A DNA stretch of 64,000 bases from Myxococcales bacterium (GCA_016794505.1 JAEUJZ010000144.1:1-64000); one strand, 5' to 3'; positions 50,846-60,711 are shown, numbered from the stretch's first letter. Numbers and translations: made by a program. The notes: generated by a model from the sequence alone, not told the origin.

Positions 50846-53800
50846 ATGCCCCCATCTGGTCCCCATGATGGTTCTCTGTCCGTGGTCAACGATCGCTTCG
50901 CCATCGAACGGGAAGCGGGGCGTGGCGGCATGGGCATCGTGTACAAGGCCGTGGACCTAAACACCGGCCAGTCCGTCGCGTTGAAGATTCTGCGACGGGG
51001 AACCCAAGCCAACCGGGACCGCGACCGCGAACGATTCGAGCGCGAAGCCCAGGTCTTGTCGACGCTGCGCCACCCTGCCATTGTCTCGTACGTTGCCCAT
51101 GGCCAGACCCCGGAAGGGCACCATTTCTTGGCCATGGAGTGGATCGATGGCGAGCCGCTGACCGACCGACTGCGCCACGCACGCATGAACATTCCCGAGG
51201 CGCTCACGCTGCTGCGCCTGCTCGCATCGGGTCTGGCCGAAGCGCATCGCTTGGGCATCATCCACCGTGACCTGAAGCCGAGCAATATCTTGCTGCGTCA
51301 CGGCAAGCTCAGCGGCGCGACGATCTTGGACTTCGGAATCGCCCGCGGCGGCATCCTGCCGGTGGTGACCCAGACTGGCATCATCGTCGGCACGCCCGAG
51401 TATATGTCGCCGGAGCAGGCACGCGGGCGCCGCGAGCTAACACCAGCCAGCGATGTCTTTTCCTTGGGCTGCCTGATCTTTGAGTGCCTGAGCGGCAAGC
51501 CGCCTTTTGTTGCCGAGCAGATCGCGGGCGTGCTGGCCAAGATTCTTTTTGATCAAGCTCCCGCCTTGAGCACGGTGCTGCCCGAGGCCCCGCAAGCCTT
51601 GGAAGAGCTCATCACGGCCATGCTTGAAAAAGAGCCGCAGGATCGCATTGCCGATGCTGGCTCGCTGGTCTTGCGCCTGGCCGCCTTGCAGCCGATGCAT
51701 GACTCGGCCGCCATTGCCAACACCGACATGGTGGCGCGCAAGGACACCAAGCTCACCGAGGCCGAGCAGGTCTTGGTGGGGGTGATCATCGCCAATCAGC
51801 CGCAGATCATCCCCGATCAAGAGACGCTTGAGATGGAGGCGTCCGAGACGGAGAGCGGGCAGTGGAAGAGCGTGCAAAACGCGATCATGCAGCTGGGCGG
51901 ACGGCCCGAGTGGCTGGCCGATGGCTCCCTGGTCGTGACGCTGGCTGGCACGCAGGGCGGCTTCGCGACCGACCTAGCCCTGCAGTCGGGACGCTGCGCT
52001 CTGCTGCTCAAAGAGCTAGTGCCTCAGGCCACCGTGGCCATGGCCATGGGCCGTGGACAAATCGCACAGCAGCTTCCCGTCGGTGAAGGCATTGACCGAG
52101 CCCTGCGCCTGCTGCGTGTGGCCGCACCGGGAACGGCCGTGCCTCGCCCTGGCCCTGCTACGCCGACCGACGATCTCGTGCGGATCGACAGCGTAAGCGC
52201 CGGCCTGCTTCTGGGACGCGCTGATCTGACGTATCGCCCCGATGGCAGCGCTCTTCTTCTGGGGTTGCAGCGGCAGGTCGATGCCTCACGGCCGCTTTTG
52301 GGCAAGGCCACTCCGTGCCTGGGCCGCGAGCAGGATCTGCTGGGCCTTGAGCGCACGTTGCGCGGCTGCATCGACGAAAGTACCGCTAGTGCGGTGACCA
52401 TTACCGGCTATCCCGGTATCGGAAAATCACGCTTGCGCCATGAATTCTTGCGGCGCCTGCGGACAGCCGATCTGGGCGTTCGCGTCCTTTTGGGAAGCGG
52501 CGAAGCGCAGCGCTTTGGTGCCTCGTACGGCCTGCTACGCCAGATGCTGCGCGGTGTCTTCGGCATTGTCGACAGCGATACCGCCGAAGAGCGACGTCAA
52601 AAGCTCGTCGGCTTCCCCGGACTGCCCTGGCGGACTGCACAGGGAAGCTCGCTTCTGCCGTTTATCGGCGAGCTGTGCGCTGTCCCGTTTCCCGACGACG
52701 AAAACCCAGCCCTGCGCGCCGCTCGACGCGAACCCCAGATGATGAGCGAGCTGGTCATGCGGGCGTTCATCGAGTTCACCGAAAGCCTCGCAGCCAGGCA
52801 GCCTCTGCTCGTCATCATCGATGACCTGCAGTGGTGCGACACGCTGAGCATCAAGCTCGCCGAGCAGGCACTACGGGCTCTGCACGATCGCCAACTGATG
52901 TTCTTGGCGTTCGCACGCCCAGAAGTCGAAGAGCGATTCCCATCGCTGTGGGGAGGTCTAGGTCAGCGCATACGCTTGGCCGGCCTGTCCCGCAAAGCCA
53001 GCGAACGCTTGGTTCACCACGCGCTGGGCGAGCAGGCAGCCCCTGACCTCGTGGCCCGCATCGTCAACCAAGCCGATGGCAATGCCCTGTTCCTGGAAGA
53101 GCTGATCCGGGCCGCCGCGTCGCCGAGTGGCGCACCGCAGCCGGATACGGTCGTCGCCATGCTGCAGTCACGCGTGGGGCGATTGCCGGCGTTTCAGCGG
53201 CTGCTCTTGCGGGCTGCCGCCATCATCGGTCAAACGTTTTGGCGCGGCGGACTGGTCTCCCTTCTGGGTACGACGGCTGAGCATGTCGATCTAGATGCCG
53301 AGCTCCTCGCGCTGCTCGACGCCGAGATGATCGTCCGACGAACCATCAGCCGCTATGCCGGCGAGGTCGAGTACTCGTTTCGCCATGCTCTGCTGCGCGA
53401 CGCGGCCTACTCGATGTTGACCGACAGTGATCGCGCCACGGGGCACCGTCTGGCGGCACGCTATCTGGCCACGCTGGCCGATCGATCGCGCGCCAACAAC
53501 ACGCTGCGCGACGCCAAGCCCGATCCGTTGATGATCGCCGAGCACTATCGCAGTGGCGGTGACAGCGAAGCGGCCATTCCCTATGTCGTGCAAGCGGCGC
53601 AGGATGCCTTCGATGCGTACGATCTCGCCGAGACGCAGCGCCTGGTTGATCTGGGGATCAGCCTGGGCGCTGGCGGCGAACACCTGGGCATGCTGCTCAG
53701 CCTGCAGTCCTGGGTTGCCTATTGGCGTGGCGACACGGATCGCATCCTTGAAAAGGGCAGCGACTCGATTTCGCTTCTGCATCGCGGATCGGTCTGGTGG

Positions 53801-54883
53801 TGTCAGACCACGGGGCTGCTCGCCGCTTCAGCCATGAGCATCGGCCGACGTGCCGACGCCAAGGTGCTGACCCAGATCCTTCTCGACACGCGACCGAGCA
53901 ACGAGATTCTTGATACGTACCTGGAAGCGCTGGGCCGCGTGCTCACGACATTTTCGCGTCGGCTTGAGCGCGCCTGGTCACTGCGCATGTTGCAGCGCAT
54001 CCAGCAGCTCTTGCCGCTGGCGCAGCGACGAGACGGCAACGGGATCGCCATGGCGCTGATGGCCGAGAGTCTGTGCATGCACGATCTCGATCCCAACCCC
54101 TACCGTGAAGCAGAGCTTTTGCAAGATGCTGTGGCCATCTTTCAGCTCACGCATGCGCAGCGCCTGCTGGCCCTTGGACAGCTCTGCCTGGGCGAAGCGC
54201 TGTGCCATCGCGGATCGCGCGACAGTGGCATTGCCATCCTGCGGCACGCAGCGACGCGCGCCGTGGCGCTGGGACAGCCGTTCCTGATCACCAGCTCGCA
54301 GCTTCACTTGGCCGATGCCCTGGTCACAGGTGGCGAGCCGCACGAGGTTACCGAAGCCGAGTCCATCGCCCACACCGTTGAGCAACAGATGCACAGCGTG
54401 CCGCAGATCGATGCGATCGTGCGCGGACGCGTGCTCAGCATCCTCGGCCGGGTTGCTCTCTTGCGCGGTGAATGGGATCAGGCCGAAGCGCAGTCCTTTG
54501 CAGCCATCCCGCTTCTGGAAAACATCCCGCTGCGTCAAATCTCGGCGCAGACTACGTGGGTGCGCGCCTTGCTTAGCGCAGGCCGTCTGGCCGAAGCCTC
54601 GGTGCAGGCCGATGCCCTGCTGCACCAGATGGAAGCGACGGGAGGTGCGGGCTGCGTCGAGATCCCCGCCCGCTTGGCCATCGCCGAGGCCTTCGACGCC
54701 GATGGCGACAGCGCGGGGGCCCGCAGCGTGCTGGATGTCGCCCTGCGCTTGATGCACAAGGCGGCGAGCGGCATCCCTACACCCGAGGGGCGCGAGCGCT
54801 TCATCCACGAGGTCCCGCACAACGCCCTGGCTGCCGAGCTCGATCTGCTCTGGTCCAAGCCGCCCCCGCTGTTGCGTCGCTAA
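50846..54883 (+). CDS. Ser/Thr kinase fused to AAA-type ATPase and TPR array
   Basis: 1345 residues from the ATG at 50846. Kinase domain (about 15-275): GRGGMG, VALKIL, HRDLKPSN, DFGIA, 'GTPEYMSPEQARG'. Next comes a region (about 310-470) that resembles a nucleotide-cyclase fold without catalytic metal residues (GGRPEWLADGSLVVTLAG, ARCALLLKELVPQATVAMAMGRG). The STAND/AAA-like ATPase part has Walker A GYPGIGKS (about 521-528) and LLVIIDDLQWCDTL as Walker B. It ends in TPR-like helices to residue 1345. This is the PknK-like plan known from myxobacteria: a cytoplasmic switch, with the TPR part sensing a partner. No transmembrane segment. Divergent from EF-G. Confidence 0.86.
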   Translation: MPPSGPHDGSLSVVNDRFAIEREAGRGGMGIVYKAVDLNTGQSVALKILRRGTQANRDRDRERFEREAQVLSTLRHPAIVSYVAHGQTPEGHHFLAMEWIDGEPLTDRLRHARMNIPEALTLLRLLASGLAEAHRLGIIHRDLKPSNILLRHGKLSGATILDFGIARGGILPVVTQTGIIVGTPEYMSPEQARGRRELTPASDVFSLGCLIFECLSGKPPFVAEQIAGVLAKILFDQAPALSTVLPEAPQALEELITAMLEKEPQDRIADAGSLVLRLAALQPMHDSAAIANTDMVARKDTKLTEAEQVLVGVIIANQPQIIPDQETLEMEASETESGQWKSVQNAIMQLGGRPEWLADGSLVVTLAGTQGGFATDLALQSGRCALLLKELVPQATVAMAMGRGQIAQQLPVGEGIDRALRLLRVAAPGTAVPRPGPATPTDDLVRIDSVSAGLLLGRADLTYRPDGSALLLGLQRQVDASRPLLGKATPCLGREQDLLGLERTLRGCIDESTASAVTITGYPGIGKSRLRHEFLRRLRTADLGVRVLLGSGEAQRFGASYGLLRQMLRGVFGIVDSDTAEERRQKLVGFPGLPWRTAQGSSLLPFIGELCAVPFPDDENPALRAARREPQMMSELVMRAFIEFTESLAARQPLLVIIDDLQWCDTLSIKLAEQALRALHDRQLMFLAFARPEVEERFPSLWGGLGQRIRLAGLSRKASERLVHHALGEQAAPDLVARIVNQADGNALFLEELIRAAASPSGAPQPDTVVAMLQSRVGRLPAFQRLLLRAAAIIGQTFWRGGLVSLLGTTAEHVDLDAELLALLDAEMIVRRTISRYAGEVEYSFRHALLRDAAYSMLTDSDRATGHRLAARYLATLADRSRANNTLRDAKPDPLMIAEHYRSGGDSEAAIPYVVQAAQDAFDAYDLAETQRLVDLGISLGAGGEHLGMLLSLQSWVAYWRGDTDRILEKGSDSISLLHRGSVWWCQTTGLLAASAMSIGRRADAKVLTQILLDTRPSNEILDTYLEALGRVLTTFSRRLERAWSLRMLQRIQQLLPLAQRRDGNGIAMALMAESLCMHDLDPNPYREAELLQDAVAIFQLTHAQRLLALGQLCLGEALCHRGSRDSGIAILRHAATRAVALGQPFLITSSQLHLADALVTGGEPHEVTEAESIAHTVEQQMHSVPQIDAIVRGRVLSILGRVALLRGEWDQAEAQSFAAIPLLENIPLRQISAQTTWVRALLSAGRLAEASVQADALLHQMEATGGAGCVEIPARLAIAEAFDADGDSAGARSVLDVALRLMHKAASGIPTPEGRERFIHEVPHNALAAELDLLWSKPPPLLRR

Positions 54884-54907
54884 GCGCCGCTGATCGAGCC
54901 GTCGTCC

Positions 54908-55573
54908 TTAGTTCTGTTCAACCAGCTTGTCGCCGCGCAAAACAAAGCGGTGGCGTCCCACGGGCAGGCACTCACTCGGTGGCAGCGTCGAGGCCTCTTC
55001 GACCTGCACAACGATGGCAAGCGGGGCCGCCGACCAGCGCGCACGACAGCGCCCAAAGCCAGGCACAAACACGCTCAAGTGCGGACCTGGCAGGTTGGCT
55101 CCCAAGCCGGCAGCAGTCAGTCGCCGCGCCAGTAGCCAGTTGTCGGACCCCATCTTGCCGTGCGCACTGCGGCGCCAAACCTCGATGACTTCATCGATGC
55201 CATCGCCGTCTAGGTCGACGGCTGAGAGCTCGACCAGGGATGTGGCCAGCGGGGCCCGCGGCAGCTCAGAAAGCGGCGCCCGCACGGGTGTGCCATCGCC
55301 TCGCAGGACTCCCAAGCGCAGCCGCTGCTCGGTGGCCACCAACACCACGTAGCCAGGCTCTGGAAAGCGCCCGACCGCGCACAGCCGAAGCTCGCTGCCC
55401 GCGCTGCGACGCTGCACCGCCTGCTGCAGAGCGGCTCTCTCGTCCTCACTGCAGCTCGCCCCCGGTCGCGGCGGCAAGGCGACTGCATGCGCGGCCCCCG
55501 TCACCGGCAAGAACTGGCCGATCCCGCCAAGCAGCACCACCGCGCACCACAGACCGCGAGCATATTGACACAT
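54908..55573 (-). CDS. secreted protein with Asp-rich loop
   Basis: 221 residues. Signal peptide (LWCAVVLLGGIGQFLPVTGAAHA) followed by a beta-rich domain. VDLDGDGIDEVIEV (about 118-131) is an FG-GAP/VCBS-like calcium loop. Paired cysteines (CSEDER, LRLCAVG, GRCRAR, SECLPVG) may form disulphides. It resembles the middle domain of the protein at 12057-13346. It lies after the membrane kinase gene on the same strand, 67 AT-rich bases away. Function unknown. Confidence 0.6.
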   Translation of the reverse strand: MCQYARGLWCAVVLLGGIGQFLPVTGAAHAVALPPRPGASCSEDERAALQQAVQRRSAGSELRLCAVGRFPEPGYVVLVATEQRLRLGVLRGDGTPVRAPLSELPRAPLATSLVELSAVDLDGDGIDEVIEVWRRSAHGKMGSDNWLLARRLTAAGLGANLPGPHLSVFVPGFGRCRARWSAAPLAIVVQVEEASTLPPSECLPVGRHRFVLRGDKLVEQN

Positions 55574-55640
55574 AATTACTTTTCCCGTTTACCCAATTTT
55601 CGGGCTCTCACGCACTATCAATCAATCATCAACTTAATAA

Positions 55641-57230
55641 TTATATCGCTAATAAGATCATCAGCCCCAGAAGCAAGCCCACGAAGACCAGGGTGCCAAA
55701 GATCAGCAAGCCTTTGCGGCCTTCCTGGTCCCGGCTGGCAAGCGCGTGTGCGCCGCTGCTGCGTGGGCCGGTGAGCTGCAGAAAGCGCAGCAGCCAGCCA
55801 GTGATGCGCGGCAGCGGATCGGCAGACTGCGACCGTTGACGCTGCGTGCGATAGGCCTCTTCGCTCTCGGGCAGATCGCGCGGCAAGAGGATCGGTGCCG
55901 TCTCTTCAGTCCCTGGCGGAATCACCAACGGCTCGCCGCGATCCGCCCGCGAAACGGCCGCGATCCGCCCCTCGCTCATGAGCTCGGTGTGTTCATCGCC
56001 GCGACGCACGGGAGCCGCGCCGCCGCTGGCACCGGCCCGATCGCTGCCTGGACGCGGCGCAGCCAGCGCAGCCAGATCGCTTCCGCGCATCGGAATCGTC
56101 GGTGGCTCGCGCACGGGTACGGTCGGGTCTGAGTCCGGTCGCGAAGGAACCTTGGCCGTAGCCTGCGCCGCCCCTGGGCCCTGTCCGGCCTCGCGTCCAC
56201 GCAGCGCGGCATCTGCCTCGTTTCGTGACGCGGGGATGGGTGGCGGCCCAGCGCTCGGCGGGGCCGGAGGCAGCGCACGCAGCGCCCCGCGAGATGGCGG
56301 CGGTGCAGGCGGCTCGGGGCGCGCCATGGAGCCTTCTTGTTCGGCCAGGATTCGCATCGGCATCACGTCGCTGACCAGGTTGCCCATGGCCTTGAGCGTC
56401 TGCGCCACATCGCTCATGCTCGGCCGCGTCGTCGGGTCTTTTTGCAGCATGGTCGCCACCAGCCGCGCCAGCGACGGATCGCAGTGGGGCAGATAGGTGC
56501 TCAAGAGCGGCGGCGGCGCAAACATATGCATTCCGATCAGGTCGCCTGGTGCCTCGGCGACAAACGGCGTGCGACCCGCCAGCATCTCGAACAGCATGAC
56601 ACCCAGCGCATACACATCGACGCGATCACCAATGGCCTTGATGCCGCGACACTGCTCGGGAGCCATATACGCAGGCGTGCCCATGACCGTGTTGGTCCGC
56701 GTGCGCACAAAGCCGCCCGACATCGAGTCGAGCTTGGCGATTCCGAAGTCGAGCACCTTGGCTCGCTCGCCCCCCGGAGCCTCGGCATCTGCGACGAGCA
56801 TGATGTTTTCGGGCTTGAGATCGCGATGCACGATGTTTTTCCCGTGCGCGCTGGCCACCGCCGAGGCGACTTGGCGCGCCAAGCGCATGGCATCGGCTTC
56901 GTTCAAGCGCACCTCACGCTGCAGCCGGATGCGCAAGAGCTCGCCTTCCAAGTACTCCATGGCCAGATAGGCTTCCCCCGTCGGAAGCTGGCCATAATCA
57001 AAGATCCGCACGATGCCCGGATGCTGGATCATGTTGGCGGCCCGCGCCTCGTTGAAAAAGCGCGCCGCTAGGTCGGGCACGCGGGCGTATTCTGGCCGCA
57101 AGACCTTGACCGCCGCGCGCACGCCGATGTCCTCGCGCACCGCCTCGTAGACCATGCCCATCCCCCCTTCTCCGAGGAGGCGAAGCACGCGGTACGGGCC
57201 GATGCACTGATTCAGCATGAGACGGGGCAC
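55641..57230 (-). CDS. membrane-anchored Ser/Thr protein kinase
   Basis: 529 residues. Kinase domain (about 10-275): GEGGMGMVY glycine loop, VKVL lysine, HRDLKPEN catalytic loop, DFGIAK, GTPAYMAPEQCRG. A Pro/Ala/Arg-rich linker (about 295-480) leads to a single C-terminal transmembrane helix (about 507-527, LLIFGTLVFVGLLLGLMILLA), so the kinase faces the cytoplasm with essentially no periplasmic sensor. The 3' end of the gene (55641-55672) becomes AT-rich. The NtrC-type gene lies upstream on the same strand, 290 bases away; I see no clear gene in that gap. The FHA activator at 3203 is a possible target type. Confidence 0.87.
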   Translation of the reverse strand: MPRLMLNQCIGPYRVLRLLGEGGMGMVYEAVREDIGVRAAVKVLRPEYARVPDLAARFFNEARAANMIQHPGIVRIFDYGQLPTGEAYLAMEYLEGELLRIRLQREVRLNEADAMRLARQVASAVASAHGKNIVHRDLKPENIMLVADAEAPGGERAKVLDFGIAKLDSMSGGFVRTRTNTVMGTPAYMAPEQCRGIKAIGDRVDVYALGVMLFEMLAGRTPFVAEAPGDLIGMHMFAPPPLLSTYLPHCDPSLARLVATMLQKDPTTRPSMSDVAQTLKAMGNLVSDVMPMRILAEQEGSMARPEPPAPPPSRGALRALPPAPPSAGPPPIPASRNEADAALRGREAGQGPGAAQATAKVPSRPDSDPTVPVREPPTIPMRGSDLAALAAPRPGSDRAGASGGAAPVRRGDEHTELMSEGRIAAVSRADRGEPLVIPPGTEETAPILLPRDLPESEEAYRTQRQRSQSADPLPRITGWLLRFLQLTGPRSSGAHALASRDQEGRKGLLIFGTLVFVGLLLGLMILLAI

Positions 57231-57520
57231 TAGGCCGTCTCAGTCCGAGAGAGGACCTGAAACGGCTGGCATATTTTCCGCCGGCCCATCGCGGGAAGGC
57301 AAGCACATTTCCCCGAGGCACAGCGCCGCGAACAGGCAGACATCGGCGCCAGTCAACCGACCTTCCGCCCCGCGCCGATCCAGCCGCCCCACACGGCGAG
57401 CCGACCCTCCCTGGCACCGTCGTGCCCGCGCCATCTGCCTCGTCGCCTCGCCACCGCCAACGGACCAGCGAGCCCACAGCCCCCTGCGGTCGGGCCGCAT
57501 AGAGCGCTTCGCGATAATTA

Positions 57521-58909
57521 TTATTCAATCTTATACTTGTCTAATTTATAATATAAAGCACTCGCCTTGATACCCAACAAACGAGCTGTCTCAGTCTTAA
57601 CTCCTTTGGCTTCCCGATATGCTTTTAAAATTAGTTGTTTTTCCAAATCATCCAAAATATCGGGTAATGCGAGGGCTCCGGTCAGGCCGCCGGGCACGGT
57701 CAGCGCGTCGCTGTCGCTGGCTGTCGGCCCACGCATCTGCGCTGGCAGGCTGGCCGCCGTCAGCACCGGACCTTCGGCAAAAACCAGGGCTTGCTCGATG
57801 GCGTTTTCTAGCTCGCGCACGTTGCCGGGAAAGGGATAGGCCAAAAGCAGCGCCAGTGCGTCGTCGCTGATCGCCTTCACCGCTGGGTTTGTGCGCGGGG
57901 CCAGCTTGGCGATGAAGTGACGGCATAGCTCGGGGATGTCGGCGCGACGCTCACGCAGCGGCGGCACCACAAGCGGCACGACGTTCAAGCGATAGAACAA
58001 GTCCTCGCGAAAGCGGCCTTCGGCGATCAGCTTCTGCAGATCGCGATGCGTGGCCGAGATCACGCGCAGGTTGGTGTGCAGCGTCGTTTCGCCCCCGACC
58101 CGCTCGAAGGTCCCTTCCTGCAGCACGCGCAGAAGCTTGACCTGCATAGCCGGCGAGATCTCACCGATCTCGTCGAGAAACAGCGTTCCGCCGTCGGCCA
58201 GCTCGATGCGTCCCAGGCGCCGCTTGATGGCGCCGGTAAACGCCCCGCGCTCGTGCCCAAAGAGCTCGGACTCAAGCAGCGTGTCGGCGAGCGCACCGCA
58301 GTTCACTTTGATAAACGGCCCCTGCGCCCGCTTGCTGAGGTTGTGGATGGCGCGAGCCACCAGCTCTTTGCCGGTCCCCGACTCGCCGTGAATCGCCACG
58401 CTGGCATCGGTGCGCGCGACGCGGGCAATCGCCTCTTGCACGCGGCACATCGCCTCGGTCGATCCAATCAGCTCGCGATAGCGCGCGTCTCCGTCGCTGC
58501 GCAGGCCTTCGTTTTCAGCCGACAGGCGCTCATTTAGGTTGCGCGCGGCGCGTAGCTCCAAGCCGCGCTCGACTTTCAAGCGAACGACCTCCGGCGCAAA
58601 CGGCTTGGTCAAGAAGTCCATCGCCCCCAGCTTCATGGCCTCGACCGCTGCCTCGACGGTGCCGTACGCGGTCATGATCAGCGTCGGACACTCGGGATCA
58701 AGCTCGCGAATGCGGCGCAGCACTTCCAGACCGTCCATGCCGTTCATCTTGAGGTCGGTCATCACAAAGTCGGCCGGCTGACGCTTGAACGCCGCGATGG
58801 CCTCAGTCCCGCTGGAAACTGCGCAGACCTTATGCCCCATGCGGCGAACTACGGCAGCCACGCCTTCGCGCATGGTGTCGTTGTCGTCGATGATCAGTAC
58901 GTTGCCCAT
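57521..58909 (-). CDS. NtrC-family sigma-54 response regulator
   Basis: 462 residues from the ATG at 58909; a start at 59116 overlaps recJ and is rejected. Receiver domain (1-115) with phosphoacceptor Asp52 (VMTDLKMNGMDG), D8/D9 acidic pair and Lys near 102 (FLTKPF). AAA+ domain (about 140-375) with GESGTGKE, the intact GAFTGA loop, Walker B GTLFLDEIGEI and an Arg finger. Fis-type helix-turn-helix at the end (VKTETARLLGIKASALYYKLDKY). No histidine kinase is adjacent. It lies 46 bases after recJ, an unusual partner. The last 45 codons are AT-rich, unlike the rest of the gene. Confidence 0.9.
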   Translation of the reverse strand: MGNVLIIDDNDTMREGVAAVVRRMGHKVCAVSSGTEAIAAFKRQPADFVMTDLKMNGMDGLEVLRRIRELDPECPTLIMTAYGTVEAAVEAMKLGAMDFLTKPFAPEVVRLKVERGLELRAARNLNERLSAENEGLRSDGDARYRELIGSTEAMCRVQEAIARVARTDASVAIHGESGTGKELVARAIHNLSKRAQGPFIKVNCGALADTLLESELFGHERGAFTGAIKRRLGRIELADGGTLFLDEIGEISPAMQVKLLRVLQEGTFERVGGETTLHTNLRVISATHRDLQKLIAEGRFREDLFYRLNVVPLVVPPLRERRADIPELCRHFIAKLAPRTNPAVKAISDDALALLLAYPFPGNVRELENAIEQALVFAEGPVLTAASLPAQMRGPTASDSDALTVPGGLTGALALPDILDDLEKQLILKAYREAKGVKTETARLLGIKASALYYKLDKYKIE

Positions 58910-58911
58910 AG

Positions 58912-58947
58912 CCGCAAGATCCGAAAGACCCGAAGGATCCGAAACAG
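58912..58947 (-). repeat. 9-nt tandem repeats before the NtrC-type start
   Basis: Four 9-base units on the minus strand (CTGTTTCGG, ATCCTTCGG, GTCTTTCGG, ATCTTGCGG) directly precede the start codon, occupying the place of a ribosome site. A short slippage array, possibly altering translation. Confidence 0.5.
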
Positions 58948-58955
58948 GAAAGAAC

Positions 58956-60707
58956 TTAGGGAGTGCTGACAGCGCTCGACTGCGCGCTCTGCGGCAGAAG
59001 ATCACGCAGCCGCAGACGGATTTTGCGCATGCCACGGTGCTGATCGATCTCGGGCACGAACGCGACCAAGAGCCGCGCCCCGGCCAACAGATCGTGCGAA
59101 CGCGAGCCCAGACCAAAGCCGATGCAGTCGCGCAGCGTTGCCCCGGTGCGCAGCGTCAACTGCAAGTGGCCCGAGCCAACCACCTTATGACGGACGACCT
59201 CGGCATCACGCGTCAGAAACAGCGGCTCGGTGTTGCCGATCCCAAAGGGCTCAAGCAGGGCCACTTCCTGTGCCAAGCGCTCGTCGATCTCCTCCAGCCC
59301 GACGGAGGCATCCGCTGTCGTGATGCGGTGGGGAATCCGACTGCCGATCTGATGGCGATAGGCCAAGCACAGCGCATCGCGCAGCGCATCCAAGTTTTCG
59401 ACCGGCAAGGACAGCCCCGCGGCTGCGGCATGCCCACCAAACCGCGTCAGCAGCGCCGCTGCCGACGCAAGGCCGGTGTACATGTGAAAGTCGTGCGTGC
59501 TACGCGCCGAGCCGCGCCCCGATTCCTCGTCGAGCGCAATGACCACGGCCGGTCGATCATAGGAATCGACCAGCTTGGCCGCGACGATGCCGACCACGCC
59601 CGGATGCCAGCCGCGCCCGGCCGTCACCAGCACTTCGGGGTTCTTGTTGCGAAGCTGGTCTTCGACTTGCTCCTTCGCCTCGCGCAGCACCACTTCCTGC
59701 ACTTCTTGGCGCCGCGTATTCAGCTCGTTGCAGGTCTCGGCGTGCTGGCGTGCCTTGCGCTGATCGGTCTCGATCAGGAGCAGCATCGCCTCGCTGGCGT
59801 CGCCCAAGCGCCCCGGCGCATTCAGTCGAGGCGCCAAGCGAAACGCGACATCCGACGCCGAGCTTGGGCCGTCATTGAGCCCGACGATCTCGCACAGCGC
59901 ACGCAGACCGGGACGCTGACAGCGACGAAGCTCACGCAGGCCGGCATGCACCAAGATGCGGTTTTCTTCCAGAAGTGGCGCCAGGTCCGCGATGGTGCCG
60001 ATGGCCACCAAGTCCAGGAAGTCGCGCAGGTCCGGCAGGTGTGGCCAGCCGGCTGCCCGCAGTCGAGTGCGCAGCGCGGCCGCCAAATAGAACGCCACCC
60101 CGACGGAGGCCAGGCCCTTAAACGGAAAAGCGCAGCCCGGCTGATGCGGGTTCAAAAGGGCCAGCGCTTCGCACGGACGATCGGGCACTTGGTGGTGATC
60201 GACGATGATCACCTCGACGCCCAGCTCGCGACAGAAGCGAATCGAGTCGTGATCGCTGGTGCCACAGTCGCCCGTGACAATCAGCGAGCAGCCTGCCGCG
60301 GCCAAGTCGTGTGCATCGCCTTTGCCGAAACCATAGCCTTCGCCGCGGTGCGCCACGCGCGGTGAAACGGTGGCACCGGCACGGTTCAGAAAGTCGGTCA
60401 ACAGCGCGCAGGTGGTCACCCCGTCGACGTCATAGTCGCCAAAGATGCCAATGACCTCGCGGTCCAGGACGGCTCGCTTCAGGCGCTCGACGGCCAAGCC
60501 AAAGCCGGCCATCGGCAGTGCGCCCTCGGGCGGCCGAAGATCCGCCAAGCGCGGATCCAGGTAGCGCCGGGCATCCTGTTCCTCGACGATGCCGCGGTTG
60601 ATCAAGAGCTGCGCGGTCAGGTGGCGCAAGCCCAAGCGCTCGCCCAACAGCCTTGCACGCCGCGGGTCGGCGGGGCGAACGGTAAATCGGCCTGCGCTTC
60701 GGTCCAT
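58956..60707 (-). CDS. recJ: single-stranded-DNA exonuclease RecJ
   Basis: 583 residues, normal length. A 5'-3' single-strand exonuclease of recombination and mismatch repair. DHH-domain motifs: GDYDVDG (I), GDCGTSDH (II/III region) and VDHHQVPD. RLNAPGRLGDASEA sits between the domains. DHHA1 motifs: GWHPGVVGIVAAKL, GRGSARS and FGGHAAAAG. An OB-like C-terminus follows. A TTGACA -35 and TTATCG -10 lie only four bases ahead of the ATG, so the mRNA is probably leaderless. Confidence 0.95.
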   Translation of the reverse strand: MDRSAGRFTVRPADPRRARLLGERLGLRHLTAQLLINRGIVEEQDARRYLDPRLADLRPPEGALPMAGFGLAVERLKRAVLDREVIGIFGDYDVDGVTTCALLTDFLNRAGATVSPRVAHRGEGYGFGKGDAHDLAAAGCSLIVTGDCGTSDHDSIRFCRELGVEVIIVDHHQVPDRPCEALALLNPHQPGCAFPFKGLASVGVAFYLAAALRTRLRAAGWPHLPDLRDFLDLVAIGTIADLAPLLEENRILVHAGLRELRRCQRPGLRALCEIVGLNDGPSSASDVAFRLAPRLNAPGRLGDASEAMLLLIETDQRKARQHAETCNELNTRRQEVQEVVLREAKEQVEDQLRNKNPEVLVTAGRGWHPGVVGIVAAKLVDSYDRPAVVIALDEESGRGSARSTHDFHMYTGLASAAALLTRFGGHAAAAGLSLPVENLDALRDALCLAYRHQIGSRIPHRITTADASVGLEEIDERLAQEVALLEPFGIGNTEPLFLTRDAEVVRHKVVGSGHLQLTLRTGATLRDCIGFGLGSRSHDLLAGARLLVAFVPEIDQHRGMRKIRLRLRDLLPQSAQSSAVSTP

Positions 60708-60711
60708 GGAA

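Noticed and set aside
57231..57520. Possible gene in the 290-base gap between the NtrC-type and membrane kinase genes
   Set aside because: Open frames here are Arg/Pro/Gly-rich and lack a start with a ribosome site; nothing supportable seen.
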